NCBI GenBank assembly: GCA_903813345.2
Contig: CAIIXF020000010.1
Span: 34,645,425-34,709,424 of the forward strand
Direction: 5' to 3'
DNA length: 64,000 bases
Origin: Owenia fusiformis
Lineage: Eukaryota > Annelida > Polychaeta > Sabellida > Oweniidae
Below the pieces are notes generated by a model. That model was not told where the DNA came from. It saw only the letters and a program-made list of their open reading frames with translations, and searched no databases. Of this stretch, positions 22,849 through 33,200 are shown one piece after another. A program made the position numbers and the translations under genes. Position 1 is the first letter of the stretch; each line of letters starts with the position of its first letter.

Positions 22849-24597
22849 ATGGACAACAAAATTATGAAATTTGACGATACCTTGTCAAAGATTGGAGGAT
22901 TCGGGAGATACCAGAAGCTTCTCCTACTAGGCTTCATTATATTTTATCCAGGAAGCAGTTACCAGTTTACTAATATCAACTTTCTCGTTGGAGGGATGGA
23001 CCATTGGTGTAGATTCGATTTTCACAGTGGTTTTAATAAAACTTATCTCAAGGAGCTAATTATTCCAAAAGCTATTAATGAGTTTGGTGAGGAATTCTAT
23101 AGCAAATGTGAAATGTATGATGTCAATATTACCGAACTATGTGATGATCCAGTTGGTGATTTGGGCAAATTGATGCCAGATAGAAATTGGACACGAGTGC
23201 CTTGTAAATATGGTTGGGAATTTGACCGGACTGAGTTCTATTCAACCATCGTAAGTCAGCACAGACTAGTTTGTGATCGATCTTGGCTTCAAACTATACC
23301 GGCTATAGCCTATGTCATGGGCTCATTTTGTGGCTCCATTCTTGCTGGATATTTTTCTGACAGATGGGGTAGAAAATGGACTGCAGTTTTAATGATAATG
23401 GGCCAAATGTTATGCAATATAGCAGAAGCATTTTCGCCATATTTCTGGCTATTCGTTGGACTACGATTCTTAGTAGGAATTTGGAATATGGGCGCGTATT
23501 CTGCACTTTGGATTCTCGTGATAGAAAACATGCCTCCAGTCTACCGGAACCATTGTACATATTTCTTCACGCTTGGACGAATTCTTGAATTTATTCTACC
23601 TATAATTGCATTCTTTGTTCGAAATCACATACACTTGCAAATAATTGGTGTGGGTGTCGCTGTACCCGGACTTATTTATGCCATTCTACTTCCCGAAAGT
23701 CCAAGATGGCTTCTCTCCCGCAAACGATATAAAGAGTATGATGCTGTGGTGCGTACAATCGCTAAAATAAACGATGTTGCCTTTACCGAAGAGATGACAA
23801 AAGAGACGTCAGAATTCGATTTAGAAGGGAAAGACAATGGGGTCACAGATGAATTAAAGGAAAGGGCGTCTTTCCTGAACTTACTCAGAACGCCACGACT
23901 CAGGCAACGCACCTTGATTGTCTGTTTCCTATGGTTCAGCAGGGGGTTTGTTCTCTATGCATTTGGAACGAATATTGGAAAACTAGTACCAGGAAACATA
24001 TATTTAAATATGGTACTCATAACGGCTGGCTCTGAGGTACCTACGTTTCTTACAATTTGGTTTGCTTTATTTAGATCGGGGAGAAGACTGGCGATGATGA
24101 TCTACATTTTGATAACTGGATTATGTTGTTTATTGATGATTCCGCTAATCATGGTGAAAATGAAGTTATTGGTGACGATAGCTGCTATGATAGCGTTGGC
24201 AGCATTAAAGACGGTGGAGCGAGTCCTCGTGCTGTACACGGGAGAGATATATCCCACCCCTGCCAGGACCATTGGCTTTGGAAGCGCAGCGAGTGCTGCA
24301 CGAATTGCGGCACTGATTGCTACGCAGCTCCCACTTTTGAAACTTATATGGTTTGGCCTGCCATATGTGTTCCTTTCAATATTTCCAATTGCCTCAAGTG
24401 TTTTAGCATATTTCCTCCCTGAAACCAAGGGATGCCACCTACCGGAAACATTTGAAGAAGCGGAAATGTTCGGTACTCGTCTCCATGGTGAATTCGAAAA
24501 GGAAAGAGTTAATACAAATGACTCAAAAGGACTTTCAGAGCCATTTATCACTGATTATACTCATTCGGAAAAGTCAAATTCCGATAAACAGATATAA
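22849..24597 (+). CDS. SLC22 family organic cation/anion/carnitine transporter
   Basis: 582 residues in one exon, the normal length for SLC22. The order of features is typical: TM1 (~21-45); a large extracellular loop with cysteines 54, 87, 98, 119 and 142 and N-glycosylation sites at N63, N93 and N113; the signature YGWEFDRTEFYSTIV..LVCDRSW; the MFS loop motif FSDRWGRK (169-176) after TM2; PESPRWLLS (282-290) after TM6; a long cytosolic loop; GEIYPTPARTIGFG (465-478); and LPETKGCHLPET (523-534) after TM12. It would be a plasma-membrane uniporter or exchanger for organic ions. The substrate cannot be read from sequence. Lack of introns is unusual for this family in vertebrates and could reflect an old retrocopy or lineage-wide intron loss. 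Confidence 0.92.
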   Translation: MDNKIMKFDDTLSKIGGFGRYQKLLLLGFIIFYPGSSYQFTNINFLVGGMDHWCRFDFHSGFNKTYLKELIIPKAINEFGEEFYSKCEMYDVNITELCDDPVGDLGKLMPDRNWTRVPCKYGWEFDRTEFYSTIVSQHRLVCDRSWLQTIPAIAYVMGSFCGSILAGYFSDRWGRKWTAVLMIMGQMLCNIAEAFSPYFWLFVGLRFLVGIWNMGAYSALWILVIENMPPVYRNHCTYFFTLGRILEFILPIIAFFVRNHIHLQIIGVGVAVPGLIYAILLPESPRWLLSRKRYKEYDAVVRTIAKINDVAFTEEMTKETSEFDLEGKDNGVTDELKERASFLNLLRTPRLRQRTLIVCFLWFSRGFVLYAFGTNIGKLVPGNIYLNMVLITAGSEVPTFLTIWFALFRSGRRLAMMIYILITGLCCLLMIPLIMVKMKLLVTIAAMIALAALKTVERVLVLYTGEIYPTPARTIGFGSAASAARIAALIATQLPLLKLIWFGLPYVFLSIFPIASSVLAYFLPETKGCHLPETFEEAEMFGTRLHGEFEKERVNTNDSKGLSEPFITDYTHSEKSNSDKQI

Positions 24598-24747
24598 TAT
24601 GATAGATGGATAATTCAATTGGTTGCTATGGTGACAGATTGTTATGTTGTCTCCAACATTTTATGGACGGTGTTCGGCGGTCGGCGTCTAGAAAATTGCA
24701 GGTGGTGACATTTTGCACGTTAATACCTTGTTAATATAAAGCATTTT

Positions 24748-25030
24748 TAAAGCCCAAGACTCAATGCATTGTTTGCTGAATCATACCATGAAGGAGTTTT
24801 TTCCAAACCTTTGCATGACCGAGCAGCGGGAATGCAAAGTTTAGGAAACGCCTGAGTGTGAAGCAGCTACAATGACATTGAGTCTTGGGCTAAAATTCTT
24901 TTCACACATTGCAACTGTTTAACTAGTGACCTTGCATGTGTTATTGGTTTTTCAAACACTGTTCATTATGTGAATATTCTGTTCGGATTGGCTGGAATCG
25001 GACACACCTTGCCTAGCTATGTGTGAATAT
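24748..25030. repeat. interspersed hairpin repeat, family with GACTCAATGCATTG ends
   Basis: AGCCCAAGACTCAATGCATTG on the left answers CATTGAGTCTTGGGCT at 24878-24895. It continues with TTTCACACATTGCAAC and GGCTGGAATCGGACACACCTTGCC. Third copy of the 4985/15585 family. Confidence 0.75.
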
Positions 25031-25582
25031 TAATTATATTGAATAGAAATGATATAAAAACACTATTTATGACATTTTAAGAAGATCTATTATGCGGTGT
25101 GGTCGTAGACGTTTTAATTGCATAGTTGAAATTTGTACCTTTTGCGCCGGCTTTCGCGATGGGCTTGAATGGTGAAAAAACAGATTTCTTTAAAACGAGG
25201 CAAAGAGGAGTCCGGACCAATGGTGTAAATTACTGGACAAACGGAACTAATGTCACTTTCAGACATATGTGGGATTCAAAAGGCTCGTATTTAAATTACC
25301 TTCTTCGTCCGCCAGTAATTTCGCTAGAGACTCGGGTACAAGCTCGTGTCATGTAAATTCAGAAAAAAAATGATAGCCGCTATTTGGTCCAATGTTTCGA
25401 TATACCATTTGAATACCAGGTAAATGGGAATAAGGTATTTTGCTATTTATAAAGTCGATTACTTGATGCTTGCCACTTGTTACCATGTTTCGATACTACC
25501 TATGCCAAACGGGTTGCTGAAATGGCAAATACGTAATTCAACAGAAGAAATCAAATCGTTTCCAAAGACTTGTATTTTATAT

Positions 25583-25588
25583 TTTATT
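25583..25588 (-). terminator. poly(A) signal of the 140-residue gene
   Basis: AATAAA on the minus strand about 90 bases after the stop codon at 25678. Confidence 0.5.
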
Positions 25589-25677
25589 TGAATATTTGAA
25601 ATTACACAATTATTTTCATCAGGTTTAAGGCGATGAGATCGATTCATTTGAGTACGCACATTGTTTCCAATCCTGAA

Positions 25678-25877
25678 CTAAACAGTGGAAATGGCATTGT
25701 TTACAGTGTGCATGTGTTTTAATTGTTTATTTTTTAGGCCAAGCTTCTTGAGAACTTTCTTGAAAAAATCGTTCGCTCTTTGTCTTAGCGGTATCTTCTT
25801 TGATACAGAGTTCTCTAGATTTACTTCTTGCACGACGTACTTTATAATGATCGGACATTCTGGTTTGTTCAGCCCAC
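25678..25877 (-). CDS. exon 4 of the 140-residue gene
   Basis: Acceptor TTTCCAG, 200 bases, ends with TAG at 25680-25678. Confidence 0.72.
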
Positions 25878-26736
25878 CTGGAAACAAAACAGTGGTATTT
25901 CAGAAATCATGTGAATCAAATCAGGTTTAAATGTATTGTCATGGAAACAAATCATAATACTTATATTTTCGGCCTAGCTCGTTCGGTTTCATATTTTCCT
26001 CAATAGGAAAAAAATATAATATACATATAATTGAGACCCTTATGCGGAGTAGGATGTTCAAATACTTACGGGCTTCAAACTCCATAACGATCCTATTTCT
26101 TTCTTCCATCAACACTCTTAGATCGTTATCTATAGTTGTCAACTAGAAAAAATGAATTGTAATCTATAAATAAAAAATGTGCAAATCGGTGCAAAACACA
26201 ATACATAACATTTTCTATCTGATTTGACAACACAGCAACAAGAGTAATTTTAACCGATTTGTCCAACACATTTGTAAAATAAAGTTCTTTCAGGGCTACT
26301 TGTATTTGAATAAAGCTCTTACACAGTGTCTAAGGCAAGCTTCTGACGACTCTACCGCAGGAGAGGGGATGAACACGTCACTCGGTTGTGGGGGTGGTGG
26401 TCGTCTTATTGGGTTAATTTCTCCAATAACGTTGTCTTCATGGTCAACTGGACTTTCTACAAATCAAATATATTTTCAAATTCAGAAACAGTTTCTAGGG
26501 ACATCTATGGTAAAACAATTTTGTATCCAAGTGCCAACATTGTTTTTATGACGTCATTATATTTTTTCTTCTGAAGATGAAGTCATTCAAATAGTTTCGA
26601 TGGCTAATTTATTTTTCACAATTTCTTCTTTAATCTCGCAAGACAATATCTAATATAAACCTTCATTTTAAAATGGTATGTCCGCAATTGTTTTTCACAA
26701 AAAATCAACAATTTTCTTACCATATTTCGTTGCCAT
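25678..26736 (-). CDS. unrecognised 140-residue protein, four-exon gene
   Basis: Four minus-strand exons join with matching phases and GT-AG borders: 26736-26721, 26456-26323, 26142-26070 and 25877-25678. The protein starts MATKYESPVDHEDN and has a Pro-rich stretch (INPIRRPPPPQPSDVFIPSP). It then has a short helical segment (TTIDNDLRVLMEERNRIVME) and a basic C-terminus (NDFFKKVLKKLGLKNKQ) ending NNAISTV. No signal peptide or membrane segment is seen; it is probably intracellular. I do not recognise the family. The consistent phases and the AATAAA downstream argue that it is real. Start choice: first ATG of the most upstream exon, with A at -3. Confidence 0.75.
26070..26142 (-). CDS. exon 3 of the 140-residue gene
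   Basis: Acceptor TTTCTAG, 73 bases coding LTTIDNDLRVLMEERNRIVM and onward, donor GTAAGT in phase 1. Confidence 0.72.
26323..26456 (-). CDS. exon 2 of the 140-residue gene
   Basis: Acceptor TTGTAG, 134 bases, Pro-rich coding, donor GTAAGA in phase 0. Confidence 0.7.
26721..26736 (-). CDS. exon 1 (coding part) of the 140-residue gene
   Basis: ATG GCA ACG AAA TAT G, then donor GTAAGA (phase 1). Confidence 0.65.
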
Positions 26737-26953
26737 ATTTTCTCTGTTTACTTCGCTGTTTCTCTGTAATTTTAATGTTGATTCGATGAGATGTAAACAA
26801 AAATGAATATCAACAAATCAGTCTAGCAACTAGCATATTGTGACGTCATTGAGTTCGTCACACTTTCATTGTTTCAATTTGTGTATTCTATTTCCTATGC
26901 CAACAGAGTTTTGTTTTCAAACAATGAAAAAATATTCTACTGAACACTAGCTA

Positions 26954-27064
26954 CATCAAAAATGATTGAGATTACAATTTTTGATTAATTTCTAAATCTT
27001 CTTCAGGTAAACTCATATTAGGAATAAATCGAACATTTGTAAATCTCAATCATTTTTGATGTTT
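26954..27064. repeat. ~110-bp inverted repeat
   Basis: CATCAAAAATGATTGAGATT and AATCTCAATCATTTTTGATG form near-perfect ends around an AT-rich loop. Hairpin MITE-like. Confidence 0.65.
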
Positions 27065-27342
27065 TTAACACTTATTAAAAATACTGTACACCATGGGCTT
27101 TCAACTAGAATTGAAAGACCATGTGTACACCAATTTTTTTTCAATTTTTTACAAAAACTCTTAAAGTTACGATTGGTGAGGATAGTAAATTAGAGAAGGC
27201 ACCTAGACCTAGGTAGCGGAAAATTATTTCTTTTCCCAGTGGAAACGCTAAAATTATAATATTCATCATATTTTATCGCAGTTCCGATTTTTGGAGTACT
27301 ACACCCAGATATTTTATTTCACACAGAAAAAAACAAAGAACT

Positions 27343-27523
27343 TGCCCGTAGCCAGCTTTTACCAGGAGGGGGAGCTTTTTTCCAGGGGGGAGCTTTATCA
27401 CAATTTTGGCTAAAAATCAAAGCGAAAAATTCTCTGAATGGGGAAAAACTGCATTTGAAAGAATTTCTGGCAAGGGGGGGGAGATTCCGCTCCCCCAGCT
27501 CCCCGTCTGGCTACGGGCCTGAA
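27343..27523. repeat. GC-tract repeat with GCCCGTAGCCAG / CTGGCTACGGGC ends
   Basis: Inverted ends TTGCCCGTAGCCAGC and GTCTGGCTACGGGCC bracket G-rich and C-rich tracts. Same family as 16345-16510. Confidence 0.7.
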
Positions 27524-27599
27524 GAGGTGGGACAAACTACATTGTAACACGCGTATTCAATCAAAGTCAATGGTTTTATTCGTCATGGAGAGGGGCCGC

Positions 27600-27865
27600 G
27601 CGGGGGAGGGGGCATCCCGAGGGGTTCACTCTATACAAACCTTGACAGGGGTCCTAGGCTGAACCCTCAGATAACAGTATGTTCCCATACCAATCTGTCA
27701 AATTTCAATATGTTCCCATACAAACCAATTTGCATACCCAAAGCCATACCAAATGCCCAAATACAGGACCAATGCCATACCAATTGAACAAATACAGGAC
27801 CAATGCCATACCAATGGAACAAATATAGGACCAATGTCATACCAAATGAACAAATATATATTATG
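27600..27865. repeat. GGACCAATGCCATACC minisatellite with shared head (short copy)
   Basis: The head GGTTCACTCTATACAAACC..GGGGTCCTAGGCTGAACCC and then ATGTTCCCATACCAATCTGT are shared with 53690 and 55390. A few ~31-bp AATATAGGACCAATGCCATACC units follow. Confidence 0.75.
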
Positions 27866-28518
27866 TAAACAACCTGTCACAAGCAGGAAGAAACACTTGG
27901 AATTCAATATTTTTAATTGTTAAAATAGCACAAGTGTGAAATTCCAGTCCAGTTTTTTTGGTTTTGGCACAAGACACTTAATACCTATTAATTATTATAA
28001 GTGGACATATACTCAGCTATAGTTACATTTACTACAAGCTTATATTCTTATTTTAACACTACATCATTGACCTCATAAGGTTATCAGTTAAGTTCCAAGA
28101 GTTTATAACATAAACAATCTCTAGAATTTGATACTGGACACTACTCTTCTGGACATGATGGTATAAATATGTCAACACTGAGGTTTAGATTTCAAGCTAA
28201 ATCATTTTAGATAAAAAAGGAAAGGCTATAAGAATTTGTAATTGATAATTCATGATACTGTAAACTGAAACTTTAACTTTGAAAAAAGAAAGGATGTTGC
28301 AATATGAGCTCTAAGAACCTATCACCCCTATATAGCATAATGGACCAGTCTATGTAAAATATATCTAGTATGTAGTTTTTGAATCTGATACTTCACTTCC
28401 CTATGTTGGGTTAATAAAGCTATACTCTTTATATATCTCAAACATTGTCTTTAACTTAAATAAACTCTCATCTTGAAACAATTACAGTAACAGTGAACAA
28501 GAAAACTAGTTTGATAAT
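27866..28518. other. upstream region of the sulfotransferase gene, no gene seen
   Basis: AT-rich unique sequence. No promoter element could be assigned with confidence. Confidence 0.4.
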
Positions 28519-29577
28519 ATGTTAAGATTGCGTCCTTTGAGATGTTTACTACTTATAATTTTGGTAGCAGGAACTATCAATATAGCACTTATCCTAAGAT
28601 CAACAAATCGGAAACATTGCGTAACATCCTCAATAATAGAGAGGTTTCAAACTGGAGTTCCGTCTATGTCACAAAATAATGAGAGGAAACATTTACTAAC
28701 TAAACATGTGAACACCACTAAGATCATAATCATGGCCACCTATAGGAGCGGATCAACATTCTTGTCCGAACTCTTCAAACAAAATGAGAAAATATTCTAC
28801 GCTTTTGAACCACTTAAACCTCTGATAAGAACATGGGATCGTAGAGATTTGATACAAAAATATGGTGCAATCGTAATGAGAGATATTCTGAATTGTGATG
28901 TTGGGATACTGTCACACATAGCTAAAGGCTGGCATTATTGGATGGTTCGATACAATTATACCGAGTACACATTTGAAACTACGTACCAAATGTGTAAAGG
29001 AAAGAAATTGAGGACGGTGAAAATTATCTCATTGGATAATTTGGAAAATCTTTCCTCATATTTTGGGAATGACACAGCTATTGTTTTACTAGTACGAGAT
29101 CCAAGAGGTATATACAACTCTAGAAACCATTTATACGAAGAACCTCGTGAAAATATAACAGATAGAGAAAATAGACTAAATAGTATGAAACACACATGTT
29201 ATAATTTTGTGACAAACATGAAATTTGTAGAAAAAATTAACAAATTACCCAGACGTGAAAAAGCAGGGATGCCACTCATTAAGCAGATCGCATATGAAGA
29301 TGTTGCGAACAATCCAATTTTAAAAGCCAAGGAGATTTACAAAGAGCTTAACATAGAATTTGATGATCATATATCAGAGTGGATACATCATAATACAAAC
29401 TATAATGGTGACCCAAATGATAAAGACTTAAATGATCCACAATCTACCAAACGAAACTCAAGTGCTACAGTGAACAAATGGTCACACCAGTTGAAGAAAT
29501 CACAAATATACGATCTACAAAATATAACAGACTGCGCTGAAGTTATAAAATTGTTGAACTATGACCTTGTAATTTAA
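28519..29577 (+). CDS. Golgi carbohydrate sulfotransferase (CHST1-7 / GST family)
   Basis: 352 residues, single exon. The N-terminus is a type II signal anchor (CLLLIILVAGTINIALIL, 9-26) placing the enzyme in the Golgi lumen. The 5'-phosphosulfate loop is TYRSGSTFLSELF (74-86) and the 3'-phosphate site is LLVRDPRGIYNSR (190-202), both complete for PAPS binding. EPLKPL follows the PSB, and the C-terminal TKRNSSATVNKWSHQL and CAEVIKLLNY blocks are typical of Gal/GlcNAc/GalNAc 6-O-sulfotransferases. It transfers sulfate from PAPS to sugar hydroxyls of glycoproteins or proteoglycans; the acceptor sugar cannot be told. N-glycosylation sequons occur at about 65, 146, 177, 184, 212, 313 and 335. Intronless genes are common in this family. 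Confidence 0.92.
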   Translation: MLRLRPLRCLLLIILVAGTINIALILRSTNRKHCVTSSIIERFQTGVPSMSQNNERKHLLTKHVNTTKIIIMATYRSGSTFLSELFKQNEKIFYAFEPLKPLIRTWDRRDLIQKYGAIVMRDILNCDVGILSHIAKGWHYWMVRYNYTEYTFETTYQMCKGKKLRTVKIISLDNLENLSSYFGNDTAIVLLVRDPRGIYNSRNHLYEEPRENITDRENRLNSMKHTCYNFVTNMKFVEKINKLPRREKAGMPLIKQIAYEDVANNPILKAKEIYKELNIEFDDHISEWIHHNTNYNGDPNDKDLNDPQSTKRNSSATVNKWSHQLKKSQIYDLQNITDCAEVIKLLNYDLVI

Positions 29578-30065
29578 AAGGGATATTCCAGCTCTGACAT
29601 TAAAATTGTTCTTTATTTAGTATGCACTTTGGAAAAAAAGCAAATGTACCTTGGGAAAAAGCATTGCACATGGGAAAAAGCATTGCTCATAGGACCTCTG
29701 GAACATACTATGATCCTGTTTTGATGGACGTTTAAAGATTAAAGTTGATTATAGAGAAGGTATCATTTGTACATACTTAAATAACTATATGACACCAGAA
29801 CTACATTTTTGAGTGCTGATTCTGCACATAATGAATGATAATTTCAACGCTGTTATATCAGTGCATAACAATTAATTTAACATCTATGACATGATTAATG
29901 CTGGAAAATCAATATTGTATCAGACTGTACTTCAAGTCCACTTTAAAATGTATAAACATGCAAAATATCACCACCTGCCATTTGTTACAGACACCAAACA
30001 ACAAATGCTAAACACCAACCGCTAAACACCAATTGCCACTTGTTGTGTTGCTTTTTCCTACTTAC
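29578..30065. other. 3' flank of the sulfotransferase gene, no gene seen
   Basis: AT-rich, with small direct repeats (GGGAAAAAGCATTGC twice near 29653-29690). The expected next ARMC3 exon was looked for on the minus strand here and not found. Confidence 0.4.
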
Positions 30066-30217
30066 CCCATTGTCCAATTGACTCCGTACTGAGAAGATTC
30101 TCGCACATGACCCGAAGACCCTGGGCTGCTGCACATTGGACTGTGGGGTCTTCATGACCTAGCAATAAGATCAACATCTTCTCCGCCCCTTTTTCTATAA
30201 GATTTTACGGTTTTCAG
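30066..30217 (-). CDS. ARMC3: ARMC3-like exon f, with one-base deletion
   Basis: Acceptor GTTATTACAG, donor GTAAGT. The frame opens AENRKIL, meets TAG, and resumes one base off as EKGAEKMLILLLGHEDPTVQ through ESIGQW. Restoring one base after CTTATA would keep phase 1 at the donor, as in the other introns. Confidence 0.75.
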
Positions 30218-33200
30218 CTGTAATAACACAAAATATATTTTTTAATTCTTGATGTTCTGATTGATTCTGATGATCTCTTGTATCGTGAACACCTATCTAC
30301 AGTGAACACATACATATAGTGAACACCTTTTTATAGTGAACACCTACATAAAGTGAACACCAACAGATAGTGAACACCTACATATAGTGAACACCTACAA
30401 ATAGTGAACACCTACATATAGTGAACACCTATTTATAGTGAACACCTACATATAGTGAACACCTATTTATAGTGAACACCTACATATAGTGAATACCTAT
30501 CTACAGGGAACACATACATATAGTGAATACCTACAGATAGTGAACACCTACATATAGTGAACACCTATTTATAGTGAACACCTACATATAGTGAACACCT
30601 ACAGATAGTGAACACCTACATATAGTGAATACCTATTTTAGTGAACACCTACATATAGTGAACACCTATTTATAGTGAACACCTAGATATAGTGAACACA
30701 TTTCATGACTCCATAGGTTATCACTATACAAAAGTTTTACTGAATCTATGAGAGAACTCAAATGCAGTAATGACCCTTACCATTTTTTGCAGCTCTTGCT
30801 ATAGCTATACAAGCATGAGGTTTCACCTCTGGTAGTGTGTTAGAGGGCGGACCAGGTTCATCGTTATCATGACCTCCTTTACCTAAGTAAAACAATCAAA
30901 CAACTTATAATCATACAAATGATATAAATATGAAGTGTTCCTCTTTCGATGATACTACCAAGACCCCCTGAGTCCAAGAATTAATCGTATTTTTAGGTCG
31001 TACATGCAAGGTATGGATCAATCAGAGAGCGGGGAATATGGCAGTGAAATAATGAATCAGTTATATAAGAAAAGTAATGATTTATATGTTAATACATCAA
31101 TCCTTGTTAACCAAGAACCCGTAAAAAGGAAAGACAAAGTAATTATAATTAGTTCATAATCATTCAATAATTTCTTGAACAAGTATGTCTTTTAACAATA
31201 ATAAAATAAGTTTGTATTGCAATTAATGTATTTATATGACGATTTAAACACTGATACACAAGCATGAGAAATTCTGACATCTTGAACAAAATATCTGGAC
31301 CCGATCCTTGTACATAAAATCAGGGGTCTAGTGTATAAAACTTGAGGCCTAACATAAAACATGGGCCTAGTACATAAAAAAACTCGGGCCCCATAGATAA
31401 AACTTGAAATTTCCTACGTGAGTACCTAACTAGATCTAAGGATGCAAGGGGCTGAACATACTATGTTACATCTACATGCTTTGTATCAAATTCATGCATG
31501 TACGAAGTTACTCTCAGTATGGTGCACAACTACAAGAGTAAATGGCCAATCAAATCACTCCCCCCCCCCCTTTATCAATGAAAGTTAAAGGAGGGACTCA
31601 AGGACCATCTCAAATTAAAGTATTTCTTGAGTCTTTTCCTGGTAGACTGATTTAAATCAAAACTATATACAACATCATTCATGCACAGTGAAAAATCTCC
31701 ATAGTGAACAGCATTAGAATTTATTATGAAGTCAAGCCATCACTAATGATTGAGATTTTTACTCTTTTGCCACATGGGAACGTAACTAGAGAAAATAAAG
31801 GCTTATGGGTAATATTCCACATTCTACGGCCTTCTAGAAATGCATGACATCTAGTGATAATTGGTGACACCAAAGTAGAACATTTAGTAAAACATACACA
31901 TGCTTTACGTTACCCACATGCAAGTATATACCTTCACTTATATATGGAGTTTTACCACCTAGAACGCTACCTGGGATTGTCTGAAGGACACTGGCAGCCA
32001 TTCTTGGCTCAGCTAAATAATAAAATGAGGTAATAACATATGTGGTGCGTAATCATAACAAAAATCCAACACATTGTTGTGTCCTCCTTCAACAGTCCCC
32101 CATATAAATTATGATGCATATATGTGAGCGTTTAAATGATATTTTTATTCAGGATTTTTTTATTTAACAAAGCATCAAAGCAACAACCTCATAAGAAAAA
32201 GCAAGAAGAAAAAGTTTTCTTATTCTTATAAAAGGGTAAAGTATTTCTAATTTGAATAGAATGATACATTTAGACATTATAATCTATATGATTATTTCCA
32301 TAACCTTTCAAAGCAGAGAAGGTGCAAGAGTCGATCTAAGTTAGCCAAAGATAGGAATAAGAATATTTTCTTCATCTTAGCTCAGAGTGACTAATTTCCC
32401 TAGAATTGTGCTAAATAGTTGAAGCTTTATGCAGTTTTCAGCTTAAGTTATTTCTTAAGAAAATTAACAAAGGAACTAAGTATGCCTTAATTAATCAATA
32501 GTATAGTTTCCATATAGCTTTTGAAATCTCGCTAAATCTCGTTTTTCGTGAGATTTTAAGAGACTTGCATATTAGACCTTTAATGACTTACATTATCTTC
32601 TTTTAAATGGCATAATTGAATTCAGTGAAATGTTTTCGCCTATAATAGCTTTGATTTACAAAGTTATGTAATTTGAATAATTTTCTATAACAATTTAAAA
32701 AAACTTGGGCCAAATGTCCATAGATGCAATGCTAAAATTCTTTAAATCCGTGGATTATTTGTATGTCAATCAACATTTGCATGTTTAATCACAACATGTA
32801 CATAAACAGGGTCATCATGTGGTATATCATTCAAGTTTTATACAGATTCAACAAACACACTTTGATAAATCATGAAATTAAGCCACTTTTCCAAGATTTT
32901 AGCATGTAAATGAATGGAGCTCTAGCCCAAGTTAAAAGCTGAATAAAAGATGGCAGCACGAGATTTCATTGATGTTTCTGCTATTTAGAAACTATCCTAT
33001 TGCAATGTATAGTATTAATGCGCTTAATTAATGTAACTAGTGGTGTGATTAATTCATCAGAGAAAAATGAACTTATCAAAAATTTATTCTGGGTCTTACA
33101 TCAAGTGGTTGCCCCCTCCCTGTTCTGACTGACAAACTTTCTCAGAATGGGGGTGGGTGTAATTGTTGTAAGACTACAAAAATTGACCAGATGTATGAAT

